A stretch of DNA of 64,000 nucleotides from Benincasa hispida (GCF_009727055.1 NC_052350.1:34310172-34374171), one strand, 5' to 3'; positions 34,601 to 49,600 are shown, numbered from the stretch's first letter. Notes: generated by a model from the letters alone, not told the origin. A program made the numbers and translations.

Positions 34601-37600
34601 CCATAAAAAACGACCCTTCCCCCCTCACGGCGGATGGAGAAGGAACTCCTCGATCATACTACGAATACCCCTCTGATGAGCCCAAGAGACGCCAAACATC
34701 TTGAAAACACAGCTCCCAAACTGAAATAGCATACTCATACTGCCAAAGAATATGATCCAGGTCTTCCTCTGCCTTCCGACAAAGAAGACAGCAGAATGGC
34801 TCAACAAGCGAAGGTAATTTCCTCACCAGCCAATCCATCGTATTAGCACGACCAGAACTTGCCAAATAAAGAACCTCATTTTCCTAGGGATCTTAATCCT
34901 TTAAAGAACTGAGAAGACCGAGACACCTATGGGAGAATGATCAACCATACTTTGGAAAAAGGATTTACACTAGAATCCCTCCAAAGGACTAGGATTCCAA
35001 ACTCTTACATCCCTTCTCCCAATTCTAAATGTATGACCTTCGAGTAAGACAAGAATAGAGGCCACATCTGTTGTTTCCCTATTGGAAAGAGGATGAAAGA
35101 TACTGAAAGAGAAGGAACGCAAGCTCCCATACCAAACAAGAAAGTCGATCACAAAGTGATTCATTTTGGAAGATAAGTTTTTGTTTTTTTTTTTTTTTTG
35201 AAAAGGAAACAAGTCTCTTTATTCATTAAGAAGATAAGTGAAACAATCTCAGGAATAAAGCACAAAGAGGTCTCTCCCCCACCTAATGGTCTTCCCAGAA
35301 ATACGTGTCTCTCCCCTCCACCACACAATGAACAAGGTTAACAAACGAAGAGAGCTCTTTCGAAATATCCTTCCACATGTCCTAGTGTGTCCCTTTACTC
35401 CCCTTAGCCAACCACTCGAAATGATGGGGGCCATGAATCTTACGCCAAAGAGAGTTGGGCTTAGAGAAGAAACGTCGTAACCATTTGCCTAGGAGGGCTT
35501 TGTTATGTAATCTAAGGTTTCCAATCTCAAGACCCCTCCTCCCCCCCTCCCCTCCCCCTGAGATCGACTTTTCCACCGTTTCCCACCTAACCAAATGAGC
35601 ACCTTTACCTTTCCCTTCATCAACCCCTTCCTAAAGGAAATCACACGTTAATCTCTCCCCATCCTTAGAAACCTTAGTAGGGGCTCTAAAAAGGGAAAAG
35701 AGGTAAATGGGTAAGCTAGATAGGACCAATTTGATCAAAGTGAGCCTTCCCGCTTTGGAAAAGAAACCTCTCTTCCAAGAGGCTAACCTTCTTCTAACTT
35801 TGTCCACCAGTGGATCCCACAAAGCAATCGACTTAGGGTTGCTTCCAAGAGGAAGACCAAGATAAGAAGAGGTAAGGTCTCGAAGCTCACACCCCACCAT
35901 ATCCGACCATCTTCGAAGCTCCCAACCTCACAATTAATCCCCATTAAACTACATTTACTCCTATTAATCTTCAAACCAGAAATCTCCTTAAAGAAAGCCA
36001 AAATATGGTTCAACACAATAACGAGGCCTCACTGCCAGAGTAGAAAAGATCATGTCATTAGCAAACTGAAGATGTGAAAAGGGGATCCTAGCCTCACCCA
36101 CTTGAAAGGGAATAATAACATTACCGTCCCACACTCCCGCAATTCTACTAAGAATATCCATGGCCAACAAGAATAAGAAGGGGGACAAAGGGTCTCCTTG
36201 TCTGAGCCCTCTTAAAATAGCTAACATTCCTTAGCAACCCCACATCCACACCTCCATTTATAACCAAAGCCCTTCTTATCCAAAACCTTGTCTAAGAAGT
36301 TTCAATCCACATGGTCATAGGCCTTTCCAAGGTTATGAAGTTGAGATATGAAATATAAAAATGACTTGGAAGAAAATGTTCTAGAGGAATCCAAAGTCCA
36401 AATTCCTTCCAACTTAGATGAATTATTCTAGTAAAGACCAAAAGGTCATTGTTACATTGATTAAAGTGTTGATATAATTAAATTTACTGTAACTCATCAG
36501 CTCAAACTTTTGGGTCAATTAATGATTTAACATGGTATAAGAGTAGATCCTGTGTTTAAACTCTTGTAATGTCATTTCCTCCTCAATTAATATTGATTTC
36601 CATTTGTTGGGTTTTCCACAAATTTTCAAATCCACTAGTGAGGGAGGAGTATTGAAGTGTTGATATAATTAAATTTACTATAACCTAACAGCTTAAGCAT
36701 TTGGGTTAATTGATGATTTTACACATCCTCACTAAGGATTAACACCAAAAACTTAATTTCAGGGCCATCCTTATGATATATTTCTCATCTGCATGATTAT
36801 GTCTATTCCGAAGATCAAAGTTATGATCTATGTAATTTGGAAAGCACGTCTGTTCTATTGGATTATCAGTAACTATCAGCACTTTTTGTTCAGGCCCACG
36901 AGTGATTTTCCTCATCCTCTAGCCCATGTCAAGCATCAAATGGGATATAGAGTAAGTAGTACTGATGGTTCTCATTTCACTTATTGGACTACCGTTTTTT
37001 TTAATACATGTAAATATTTGGTCTTTTGGCAGTTGTCGTATAACATAGTTGATACTTTAATTTGGCTTGGAATTCGTGACATTATAAATAGCTTTAGGAA
37101 GAAGAAGCTGAAACTGAGACGAATATCATATCTCAGTGGACATTACAGCAGTCTTCCGGAGGTGCCTTATGGGTATATATGGAGTCCTCACCTTATTCCA
37201 AAGCCAAAAGGTGAAACTTCGATTCTTCTGTTGTTGATATTCATTCAATAGGTATAGCGTAATGGAAAGATTATATTATTGCTACTATGCCCCCCACCCA
37301 CACCCAGAAAATAAAAACAGGAAAAATAAAAATAAAAAAATATATTATGTGTGTGTATATATTATTGGTACTATACAGTCTATTTAACCGGCATTTTCAT
37401 GGTACAATATTCAATTTCACATGCTTGATCCTGTCTTCCTTGTATTTATTTTAACAAAGTCTATTTGTTTATAATCTTCTTCTGTGTATGCATATAGTTA
37501 CATATTTGCATGGGTAATATATTCATAACTTTTCTTATGATTCTCCACTGATGGATTTTGAACATTAAAGTTTCAGATTCTCTAAATATATTTGAATTTA

Positions 37601-40600
37601 GATTGGAAGGTCGTTTGGACTTTTTCTGTTTCACCATATTTGATTATGGGTAGTTTGGCAGGTTTAGTTGTTTTTAGAATAGACTATGTTAGGTTATATT
37701 AAGCAATATGCTGATTTTCTTCTCTAACAAGCTTGATATGAGCTGCACTAGCTTGCTAATTTAAGTGCCCAGTTTAAATTAAGAAGATTAACATACACCA
37801 TGAGGCAAATGACACTAGTCAAAATCGGAAACAAACTATCAACACGCTATCACATTACAAGATGTTTAGTGCATCAACATACTTGAATTTTAAAAATTTT
37901 AGCTTGACATGAATGAAATGAGAGAATTCTTCACTAGATAATCAACCATGACTATAAAGATCGAAGAATATGAAAACAGCGAGCTAAGTTACAATCTCCT
38001 TGCCTAAGAAAAAATTACACACTTAAGGGGTTCCCTCTATAGCTCAATTCAACCTCAAAGGAGAATTCAGTTTTACAATCCTCTCACTAGTTAAAGGGAT
38101 TGGAAGTGTTCAAAGGTTAGAGGAACTTTCGTTCTTAACGCAAGGTTAGATTTCTTGAGTGGAAAAACTTTGAACTTCTCTAGGGGGAGTGACTTTTATA
38201 GCCTTCAAGGTTCGAGGTAGTTAAGGAAAGTCAAAGTCCATGCAACCAACTTCCCAGGTGGTTTCGGAGTCCAAGGAGGATCTGGATTGAAAATGACGGT
38301 CATTTGTTTTGACCAGCAAAAATGGTGGGTCAGCAGTTTAAGAATGAATGCAGCTGCATTTTGTTTTGCCTTGTGGGAAATGGGGCCACATTCTGACAAA
38401 ATAATAGAATTCATGCAAATAAGTCAAAATGAATTAATACATTACAAAATTGACATTTTTACATCTAGATACATTAAATGAACACAAAAGAGTCTTGGGT
38501 TCATACTATTCCTAGATACTATTTCTATTTCATACAAAAGAGTCATACTAGTTTTACCTCTAGAGACACCAATTCGCCTGGGCATGGTTTTATGATGAAA
38601 CTTCAGGGTTTGAAAGTTATTATCCGGGATTGGAATACCAATCGTCGTAGTGAGGTTACTAATCTTCATTCCCTAATCTCACAATTAACCAATTTAGATG
38701 TCCTGGAAGACAACCAGGCCCTTAATGAGGAACAAATTAATAGACGTGTTCTTCGTGAACAAATTGAAAATATGACTATTCAAGATCATTTCCATTGGCA
38801 GCAGCGTTGTAAGCTGAAATGGCTTCTTGAGGGTGATGAAAACACATGGTTTTTCCATAAAATTGTTGCTGCCCGACGCCGTAAGTCCTCTATTACGGAG
38901 ATTCTCTCAAGGGATGGCACAAGTCTTTTGACTTCACAGGACATTGAAGTTGAATTCTTGTCTTTTTATTCATCCCTTTTCAAAAAAGACGGGGGTCAGC
39001 GATTCCTTCCACTAAACCTTAAGTGGAATCCTATTTCACCTACTCAAGCCATTGATCTCGAGCGTCCTTTTATTGATGATGAGGTATTTGCTGCTGTCTC
39101 CTCTCTTGGTGTTAGTAAATCTCCTAGTCCAGATGGTTTTATGGCTGAATTCTTTAAATTTTTTTGGCCTACTCTAAAATCTGATATCATGTTAGACATT
39201 AATGATTTTTACAATTCTGGGATTATTAAGTGAAAATGAATGAGACTTATATCTGCCTGATACCCAAGAGAGTTGACTCGAGATCTATTTCTGATTAAAG
39301 ACCTATTAGTCTCATTCCCTATGTTTTTAAATTATTGCCCGTGTTTTGTCAAATCGCTTGAAAAAGCTTCTTCCTTCTACGATTTCACCCAATCAACTTG
39401 CTTTTGTAGCTAATAGACAGATTCTTGATGCTTCCCTGATGGTGAATGAGCTCATTGATGATTGGACCTCTCAGAAAAAACCAGGGGTTGTCTTAAAACT
39501 GGATCTTGAGAAAGTTTTTGACATAGTTGATTGGGACTTCCTTGATTATATACTCCAGGTTAAAGGTTTTGGTTGCCGCGGGTGTAACTGGATCAGAGGA
39601 TGCATTTCTAGTGCGAATTACTCGATCATCATTAATGGCCGCCCTCGTGGCAAGATTCTTCCCTCACGAGGCATAAGACAGGGAGATCCTCTCTCTCCTT
39701 TCTTATTTATCTTAGTGGCTGATTGTCTGAGTCGTCTTATTGATCATAGCTCTGCATTGGGTCATATTAGTGCACATCCTGTTGGCCATTCTGATTTTAC
39801 TCTGATTCATTTACAGTTTGCTGACGACACGTTATTGTTCTCTACTGCTGAAAGAACTGCCATATGGAACTTGTTTGAAATTGTCCATATTTTTTAGTAT
39901 GCTTCTGGCCTTAAAATCAATCTTGTTAAGATTGAGCTTCTTGGGATTCATGTCTCTGACTCTGATTTTGACTGGTTGCTGCATTCTTTTGGCCAGCTTC
40001 TTATTTAGGGCTTCCTTTGGGTGGTAGTTCAAAATCTGGTTTGTTTTGGCAGCCTGTGATTGAGAGGTTTCAGCATAAACTCCATAATTGGAAGTATTCG
40101 GTCGTCACACGCTTATTCAAGCTACTCTTTCTAGCCTCCTTACATATTATTTGTCTCTGTTTAAGGCTTCTTCCTCTATTATTAATTGCCTGGATAGATT
40201 GGTTCGGGATTTCTTTTGGGAAGGCTCTCATGGTGATGGTGGTGTTCATAATGTGAATTGGATGGTTTCTCAGCATCCAAAATTATTGGGAGGTCTTGGC
40301 ATAGGCAATTTTAACCATCGGAATTTGGCTCTTCTTGTGAAATGGGCTTGGCGGTTTTTAATTGAACATGATGCTTTATGGAGGAAGCTTATTGTTGTCA
40401 AGTATTATTCTACTGATTGTGTTTGGCCCTCCCTGTCAATGGAGCTTCTTCCAAATCACCATGGAGGTATGTTTGTCTGTCTTTTGAGTTGATTGCTAAT
40501 CGAGTTAGTTGCCGCATTGGGGATGGTTCATCTACGTCCTTTTGGAATGACTCTTCGCTTAGTTGTGGAGTCCTTTCTACCACCTATCCACGGCTTTTTC

Positions 40601-43600
40601 GTCTTGTACAACATTCTGAGGTTACAGTTGCTAGTGTTTGGAACTCATCTATGACTGCATGGAATTTGGACTTACGTCGTAATCTTAATGAGTTAGAGAT
40701 TGCTGAGTGGGCCTCATTATCCTTTCACTTGACACCAATCCGATTGCGTGCTACCCTTGAAACTTGGTTGTGGCCTCTTGATCTATCTTTGGGCTTTACT
40801 GTCAAGTCTCTTATGACTGATTTGGAAGGTGATCTGGATTCAGACTTGACTGATCTTTATTCGGTGATTTGGAAGGATAGATATCCTAAGAAGATTAAAA
40901 TCTTCTTTGGGAACTCAGTTGGGGTGCCATTAATATTTAATACTGCTGATCATTAGCAACGTCGTATGTCTTACATGTCTCTTTCTCCATCTTGGTGTCA
41001 TATGTGCCATGAACATGCTAAATTGTCAGTTCATCTATTTTTTCATTGTTCTTTTGCTACTGGCATTTGGAACCTTCTCTTGCCTCATTTTGCTTGGAAT
41101 TTCACTTGTCCACATGATATTTCTGATGCTTTGGTCTCGGTGTTAGTGGGACATCCTTTTGGTGGAACCAAGAAGGTCATTTGGTTGGCTTTTATCCGTG
41201 CTTATGGAGTGAAAGGAACGGACGGCTTTTTCATGATACATGTTCTTCTTCTGTTAGGTTTTTTGAGTTAGTTTTATCTACCGCTTTTTCTTGGTGTAAA
41301 TTACAGCACCCTTTCACTCATTTCATTTTATCTTTCTTAGTCAATAATTGGCACTCTATTGTAATTCTTCGGGGTCTTCCCCTTATTCATATTAATAAAG
41401 TTTCTTTTACCCAAAAAAAAAAAAAATTCTACTTTGGCGACTAATGGACAGTTGCATTTATTTCATTAAAACATACTTGATTGCACGAGAAATAAACTAA
41501 ATTAATGGGAAAAATAATAGTAAAATTACCATTCATTAGTCATCCACAAATAAGATAACCCACAAAATTAAATCATGGATGATTGAGACAAATACAACCA
41601 AAAGACTTATATTGATGTTTGAACCCGGAGTTGCGGAAGACTGAATTTTTTTGCTTTATTTGTAGACTGCAGTAGGTACATCATGGCAGAATTAAGTAGA
41701 AATGGGTTGAATGAATACAGCGTTGTGGGAATAGAGATATAAAGAACAAGTCATGGGTAAATTTTTGAAGATTACACATGCATCCAACCAGTAGATAGAG
41801 ATGAAGTGAAAGGGAGAGTGTGCCTCACTTACTGAGACAGAACCTGTCGTGGGGTTGGACTATGACTTTTTCGAGATGATGGGATACATTTAATGCACCA
41901 TGTATGTCCATGTTTTCAATATTTTGAGCTCATGAGTTTGGATACAACAAAAACAACTAAAGTTTTGCCAAGACAACTCAGCAAATAAAGACACCAATTA
42001 CCATCTTACAAGTCGATAGCTGGATCCCTCATCCTTGCAGTGTTTAAACTAAAAAAAAAAAAGTCAAAATTTGTTTTTGGATTTGAGTATTATTTTTCTG
42101 TTTTGGAGAACTATTAGTGTCACACCCCTCCTGAGCCTACCTCTAAAATCCGAAAGGAGGCATGAGGACGGCAGATACCACCCTTTTGGGATACCTACTG
42201 CCCATTTGACCATTTTCCACTCAATAAACTTAAAGTTAAGGAAATAAACAACAATTGTTTGGCTAAACTTATTTTATTACAAATAGCATAACGTTTTTAC
42301 AATTTCCAGACTTAACTACAAAGTTTACAACAACAACTTAGAATCGGAAGTGTAGCTGTGGCGTGGTAGACCTTGACTTTGGCAGCACCTTGGAATTCTT
42401 CATTTTTTTGCTACCTGGGAAGAAAACATGAAAAAAAAGAATGAGTTTCAAGAAGCTCAATGAGTGGTAACTATTTAAAAGAGAATAGAGAAGAGAAAAA
42501 CAACAGGATTACGTGAAAACCCTAGTGCAGGGATAAAAACCACGATATAAAGTCTTTTCTTATTTGTTTTAAAACTGATACACTAAATACACAGGGACTC
42601 ACTGTATAAATAGACAGTAGGAAACCTTAGGGGTCTTACACAATTACATAAATGCCCCTAGGTTAAAAACCCTATTTCCAACACTCCCCCTCAAGTACAT
42701 GAACAACTCGTTGACTCGAAGGAATATAAGGGATGCATATGTTTCGACTGTCCAACCTCCTTAATATAGTGTCTGTCTATCTCCACATGTTTAGTTCTGT
42801 CATGTTGAACTGGGTTGTTTGCAATACTGATGGCAGCTTTATTATCACAAAATAATTTCATTGGAAGCTCATTATCTTGCTGGAGATCTGATAATACTTT
42901 CTTCAACCAAATTTCTTCACAAATCCCTAGACTCATGGCCCGATACTCTGCCTTAGCACTACTTCTAGCAACAATTCTTTGTTTTTTACTTCTCAAGGTG
43001 ACTAGATTTCCCCAGAAAAACGTACAATATCCAGACATAGATCTTCTATCAACAACAGACCCTGCCCAGTCAGAATCAGTGTAAGCTTCAATAGATCGTT
43101 TATCGGTTTTCCTGAACATTAGGCTTTTACCAAGAGTTCCTTTCAGATACCGAAGAATACGTTCAACTGCTATCATATGATCCTCACAAGGAGCTTGCAT
43201 GAACTGATTCACAACACTTACTGCATAAGAAATATCTGGTCTTGTGTGAGACAAGTATATCAACTTCCTAACTAACCGCTGATACCTTTCTTTATTAACA
43301 GGAATTCCATCATTCTTATCACCGATTTTCACATTGTATTCTACTGGCGTGTCAACAGGTTTACACCCAGTCATACCTGTTTCCTTTAGCAAGTCCAGTA
43401 TATATTTTCGTTGAGAAACTGATATACCCTCTTTTGAGCGAGCCACTTCCATTCCCAGAAAGTATCTTAGCTTATCGAGGCTTTATTTCAAACTCTCTAG
43501 CCATCTCTGTTTTTAGTCTTGTGACTTCTACATCTTCATCCCCAGATAAAACAATATCATCAACATAGACAATAAGAACAACTATTTTCCCTGATGTTGA

Positions 43601-46600
43601 TCTTCTTACAAAAATAGTGTGATCGGAATGTCCTTGAACATATTCCTGTGCTTTCACAAACGTCGTGAACCTGTCAAACCAGGCCCTTGGAGACTGTTTC
43701 AATCCGTATAGTGATTTTCTCAATCTACACTTTATTTTTAAATCGACTCTCGAACTCGGGAGGGGGACTTATATAGACTTCCTCCTCAAATTCCCCGTTC
43801 AAAAACGCATTTTTAACATCAAGTTGGTGTAGGGGCCAATCTTTATTCACAGCTACTGACAGAAGCACTCGGATCGTGTTAAGTTTAGCCACAGGTGAAA
43901 ACGTCTTAGAATAATCCACTCCATATGTTTGGGTGAAACCTCTTGCAACAAGTCTAGCTTTGTATCGGTCAATTGTCCCATCTGACTTGTACTTTATAGT
44001 AAACACCCATTTACATCCTACTGTTTTGTGCCCTTCAGGCAAAGTCACCGATTCCCAGGTTTTATTCTTTTCCAGAGCTCTTATTTCTTCCATAACAGCA
44101 GACCGCCATTCTGGTTTTTTCATTGCAACACTTATGTTATCTGGAACCACCTCAGTGTCCAAGCTAGTAGTAAAAGCCTTGAACTCGGATGTCAGATTAC
44201 TATATGTCATGTAACTATGCATAGAATATTTAGTACATGAACAGGTACCTTTCCTCAGGGCTATAGGAAGATCAAGTGACACATCACGTTCTTTCACCTC
44301 TTCAGGCTTCTCACCATGATTTACTATCTGTGTATCAGAAACTTCAGTAGTATCTTCCACATCATCATTAGCACGGACCATTTCATCCTCCGTAGCGTCA
44401 ATCATTTCATCCTCTACAATTTCCCTTTCTATCACTCTTTTAGTATCACTGCTTCCTTCCCCCTTGGCATGCCTGCCTTCATCATTCTCCATACATAAAT
44501 CAACATCATTAGGAATATACGTACCTGGACCTGATGACAGGTCAGACTCCTGCACTGGAGCCGACAGTTCTGGTTCAACAGGTGACACTGCTTCCTTCTT
44601 GAGATTCTTCCTGTAGTACGTTTTCCAAGGAACTTGATTGGTAGGAAGAACTGGACTATCATGATCAGGACTAGGTTTAGACAAGGTTTGAATGGGCGCT
44701 GACTTTAAAGGAATAGCATAAGAGGACCAGTTAGTCTCTTCATTTATGTTCTTCCCCTAAAGATGACTAACAGGAAAGAACGACTGATCCTCGAGAAAGG
44801 TGATATCCATAGAGACATAATACTTTCGAGATGACGGGTGATAACACTTATATCCACGTTGATGGAGTGGATATCCAACAAAGACACACTTCTGAGCACG
44901 AGGAGAAAATTTCGTGCGGTTTAGACCATGGGAGTGAACAAAAGCAACACAACCAAAAACCCCAAGAGAAACATCAGAGATCAACCGAGTAGTAGGAAAA
45001 GACTCTTTAAGCAATTCTAAAGGGGTATGAAGATTAAGAATACGAGAGGGCATCCGATTAATGAGGTGAGCAGCAGTAAGAACTACATCTCCCCAGAGGT
45101 ATGACGGAAGGGTGGTGGATAACATAAGAGATCGGGCTACTTCAACCAGATGCCGATTTTTACGCTCAGCTACTCTATTTTGTTGCGGAGTGTAAGCACA
45201 TGAGCTCTGGTGAACAATACCTTTAAAGTCGAGAAATTCTCTGAAAGAGGCATTAAAGAATTCTCACCCATTATCACTTCTTAAAATCCCAATCTTTGTT
45301 TTAAATTGAGTTTCGACAGTTGTGTAAAACTGTTGGAAAACAGAGGACACTTCAGATTTATCAGTGAGCAGGAAAACCTAGGTGAGACGGGTGTGATCAT
45401 CTATAAACGTGACAAACCACCGTTTTCCCGTGGACGTAGTAACCGGTGAGGGACCCCAGACATCACTATGAACGAGAGAAAAAGGACTCGAGGGTTTATA
45501 AGGCTGAGAATGGAAAGAAACACGATGTTTCTTTGTACGAATACAAACATCACAATTAAAAGAAGTACGAGCATTATGAAATAAATGAGGAAATAAATAT
45601 TTCATATATTGAAAATTCGGATGTCCTAAGCGAAAATGCATAACATAACATCATTTTCAGAAACAGAGAAATTTAAAGACATAAACCCCGATTGGTGATC
45701 ATTCCTAGAGGAAGTCTCGTCAGAAAGGAAGTAGAGTCCCCTATCGTGCCAGGCAGTGCCAATCGTCATCCCCAATTTCAGATCCTGAAATAAAATTGAA
45801 TCAGGTGAGAAAATCGCCTTACACCTCAAATCTCTTATTAGTTTACTGACAGATAACAGATTATATGATATTTTAGGCACATGTAAGGTATCACATAGAA
45901 TTAAACCATGAAACGGAGAGATATTGCCCTTTCTTGCAACAGGGGCAAAAGATCCATCAGCAATTCGAATCCTCTCATTACCAACACTCGGATTATATGA
46001 CATAAATAACTCTGAGGAACTCGTAAGATGATCAGTAGCCCCTGAATCCACAATCCATGGTTTCTTACCATTCACACTAATTAGGCCAAAAGAAGGAAAA
46101 TTACCTGATTGTGCAATTGCACTCACCCCAACTGTACTTGAGCTATGTTTACCTTCACCAGGAGATTTCTTCTGAGTTTGGTCATCTACTGAATCACTTG
46201 CCAGGGAGTATTAGATTTTTCATGAGACTGTCGTCGCCTGCTATTTGGGGGCTTCCCGTGTAATTTCCAACATTGATTCTTCGTATGCCAAAGCTTTTTA
46301 CAATGTTCACAAACGGGAGGAGGTTTCTTATCACCATCAGTACTGGACGGCTTGGCAACGAAAGCGGCTGCATCAGTAGTTGAGGTGGTATTATTCATGG
46401 CACACGATCAATCTTTTTCTAGTTGTATTTCAGAACAGACTTCTCGAAGTGAATGAATTGGGTTCTGGCCCAAGATCCGACTACGAACCCCATCCAACTT
46501 TGGATTTAATCCAGCCAAAAACACATAAACACGATCTGCTTCCTCAATCTTAAAAAATTGGGCCCCATCCTGTGGACAATTCCAGACAATTTCTCTACAC

Positions 46601-49600
46601 AAGTCCATTTCCTGCCACAGCATCAACAGTTTGTTAAAATAAGAGGTAACATCCATAGACCCTTGTTTGGATTCATGAACCTGTTTATGGAGTGTATATA
46701 GCCGAGAGGCATACTGTCGTTTAGAATATAGATCTTGCGCCGCCTCCCAGATATCCTTGGCTGTGGCAGCATATAATAGCCGTCTTCCTATCTGGGGTTC
46801 CATACTGTTCACCAAGACCGACCGTAGCAACGAATCTTCTCCTTTCCAAATTTGTTCTTCAGGATCACCTGGGGCCGGCTTTGGAATTTCCCTGTCAAAT
46901 ATCCAAACTTGTGATGCCCTTCCAAGGCCTTTTGGATCGATTGAGACCAAGAAAAATAGTTCTGGCCATTTAATTTTTCTCCGAGGATAAATCCTGCAAA
47001 ATTACCTATCGAACCAAGTAGGAAACGTTAGGCACTATAGGTAATGAGTTTACCGGATTTTCTGAATAAATCGGTTGAGGATTTTCACCAAACATCGTAT
47101 CCAAATCAGAAATTTGCTGTTGCAGATAAGCCAACCGTTGTCTCACATCGTCTGGGTAACGAGCTAAACCACAATTGATTGGAACAGGTGCTGGTTGCTC
47201 GAGACCTCGACTGTTGGATGTGAAAAAGCCATCGGGTTGGCTGTTGAAGAAAACCGGATCACCGGGTCGGGCTGACAATGGATCAGTGGCGCAAAAAACT
47301 GGACAGATGAGTTTTCGGGTCGGGCTGAGCTTTCGGGTTGGGCCAGGCGTGGGTCGGATCGCGGGTCGAAACTAAATAATTGCGGGTCGGAATTAAAAGC
47401 TGCGTTCTCAGGTCGGGCCTGGCGTGGGCCGGATCGGTTCGGGTCGGAATTAAAATCAACATACCGGGTCTGGCTGGTCTACCCTAGTTCAACCCAAACC
47501 GGTTCGGTTTGCTCCAGACCAGTACTAACCCTAATTAGATCATCACTCTTCTGCTCTTCGCCCCCGACACTTCTCCCTCTGCCCTGATAGCTCCGATCGA
47601 CGGTCAACACCTCCTCGCGGCCAGCCTGTTCTTCACGTCCAAGACCGCCGACTCTGCCGTGATCGCCGTCGACTCTGCCATGATTGTGATAGCTCCGATC
47701 GTGAATCGATGGTTCCTCGCGGCCGGCTCCAGCTCCGATCGGATTCTGACTGGTTCCGGAATGGTGATACCCGATTGGCTGAGGGCGATTTTCCAAGGAT
47801 TGTACCTGAACGACAAATATTAATTCCGGTAGGGCATCCTGAAAACATTCCTTTACCGCTGCTCGGATTGCCGTTCTCATGTCAAAACTTGAAGACTCAT
47901 CAACAGAGGAGGATTGAGGTTGATTTTCTTCCATAACGGCTAGGTTTTCGTCACCGTGCTTTGATACCATGTTAAAAAGAGTATAGAGAAGAGAAAAACA
48001 ATAGGATTACGTGGAAACCCTAGTGCAGGGAGAAAAACCACGATATAAAGTCTTTTCTTATTTGTTTTAAAACTGATATACTAAATACACTGGGACTCAC
48101 TGTATAAATAGACAGTAGGAAACCATAGGGGTCTTACACAATTACATAAATGGCCCTAGGTTAAAAACCCTATTTCCAACAGTAACAACATAACAAGTCT
48201 CTTTCAACGTATAGCAAATAAAGCATATCACAATTACGAGGTCAACATTTAAATCTCAGCCTTGAATGAGTCTGTTCACAACCCTACCTACACATGCGGT
48301 TGATAGTTAAAACTAAAACTCAACATATCCATTCTATCTCTTATGTTCCCTATGTGCACATAGATCCCTGCTTATGGGCTCAGAAGCTAGGCCCGTCAAC
48401 CTTCTGACCATCCCATACGAGATTCCTCTCAAAGGCTCAAGAACTAGGCCTCATGGCCCCCTGACCATCCTGTAAGATTCTGCTCCGGATTCAGGAACTA
48501 GGTCTATTGACCCCCTGACCATCCCGGCCACATTCTCATTCTCATTCACAACATAAACATATATCAATAAAGATATCATAAAACCTTAAAAGAAAACCAC
48601 TCATCTTGATTGTCAGGAACCTTTCTCTCTTTCCAAGTTCCTTGGTCTCCCCTGGCTTCCTTTTGAACCCTAATTTCCAGATTCAACTTCAAGCTTAGAT
48701 TACTCAGTTTTCTGAGCGTTATTTCAGGAAGGTTCCTTCTACAAACATGTTCTAAATTGTCTCATGAGGCTCACTTTAAAATCTCAACTCAGAACTCCTC
48801 TTGATTTGGCTGGAATCTTCAAATTATTAAGACTGGCCCAAGCTTACCCGAGAGCTCGACCCTTCTGTCCTTTCTTCACTCTCCAGCCCGATTCTTTTGA
48901 GCTTATTCTCCGGAAGCCCTGCCTTGAAAACTAGACACCCAGAGCTTTCAAGTGGCTTTGGAATCAGTCAAAATGCACAAGTAGTTTGGGAGGACTCCTC
49001 GTTTGAACTTGGGTTACAATCTGTTCCCATCGCCTGGACAGCACCTGCACCTTTTGCCTTCTTGATCAACGCATGGTCTTGCTATCAACGCATGCTCTTC
49101 GTGATCAACGCAAAACTTATTTCGAATCTGCCCTCAAACACTCTTCCTAATGTCCTTTGAAGAGAATTTGTGTTATGAATTGAAGAGAAGCCTTGTGGTG
49201 GTATTTATAGGCCTTTAGCAACCAATCCTCATCATCTCTTAAGGCTCCAATGCATGACACCTCTTACTTAGGAACTTTCAGAGTGTCTTCACCTTGCTTT
49301 GCCACTACCTACTTTCATGCCACTTCCTACTTGCTCAGTTGCGTTGTCCTCCCCATGCACAAGTCCTCTTTGCATGTCTTAATATTCATCCACCTCCTCC
49401 TAACTTAAGCTCACACTCCTCTCGGTTTAGCCACTTGTCCGGATGATTTGCTATTCAGCCTTGCTCTCCAAGTTTCTTCAATTCATCACCTCAACGCATA
49501 CTTTCCCTTATGGTTGAATAGCACTCCTTGCACATCTACCTTGTCAACGCATGACTCTTACCTATATGCCTGTCTCTTATACACATCTAGATGTGTATAA

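Larger units (their letters stand above)
42472..48181 (-). mobile_element. Full-length copia element, nested in the gypsy LTR
   Basis: 5710 bp, flanked by a perfect GTAAC duplication (42,467-42,471 and 48,182-48,186). Both LTRs are 212 bp (3' LTR 42,472-42,683; 5' LTR 47,970-48,181) and differ at 10 positions by eye (about 4.7%). Minus-strand order: 5' LTR, PBS TGGTATCAAAGCA, gag with a CX2CX4HX4C knuckle, protease, integrase, RT, RNase H, PPT GAGGGGGAG, 3' LTR. This Gag-PR-INT-RT-RH order is diagnostic of Ty1/copia. Nonsense and frameshift changes in integrase and RT make it non-autonomous now. Confidence 0.95.

Noticed and set aside
36793..37251. 152-codon frame as a separate small gene
   Set aside because: It is UGT80 exons 7 and 8 read through the 81-bp intron 7, which happens to be open in this frame.
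47175..47936. Plus-strand open frames opposite the copia leader
   Set aside because: They are antisense shadows of the GC-rich Gag leader and show no domain.
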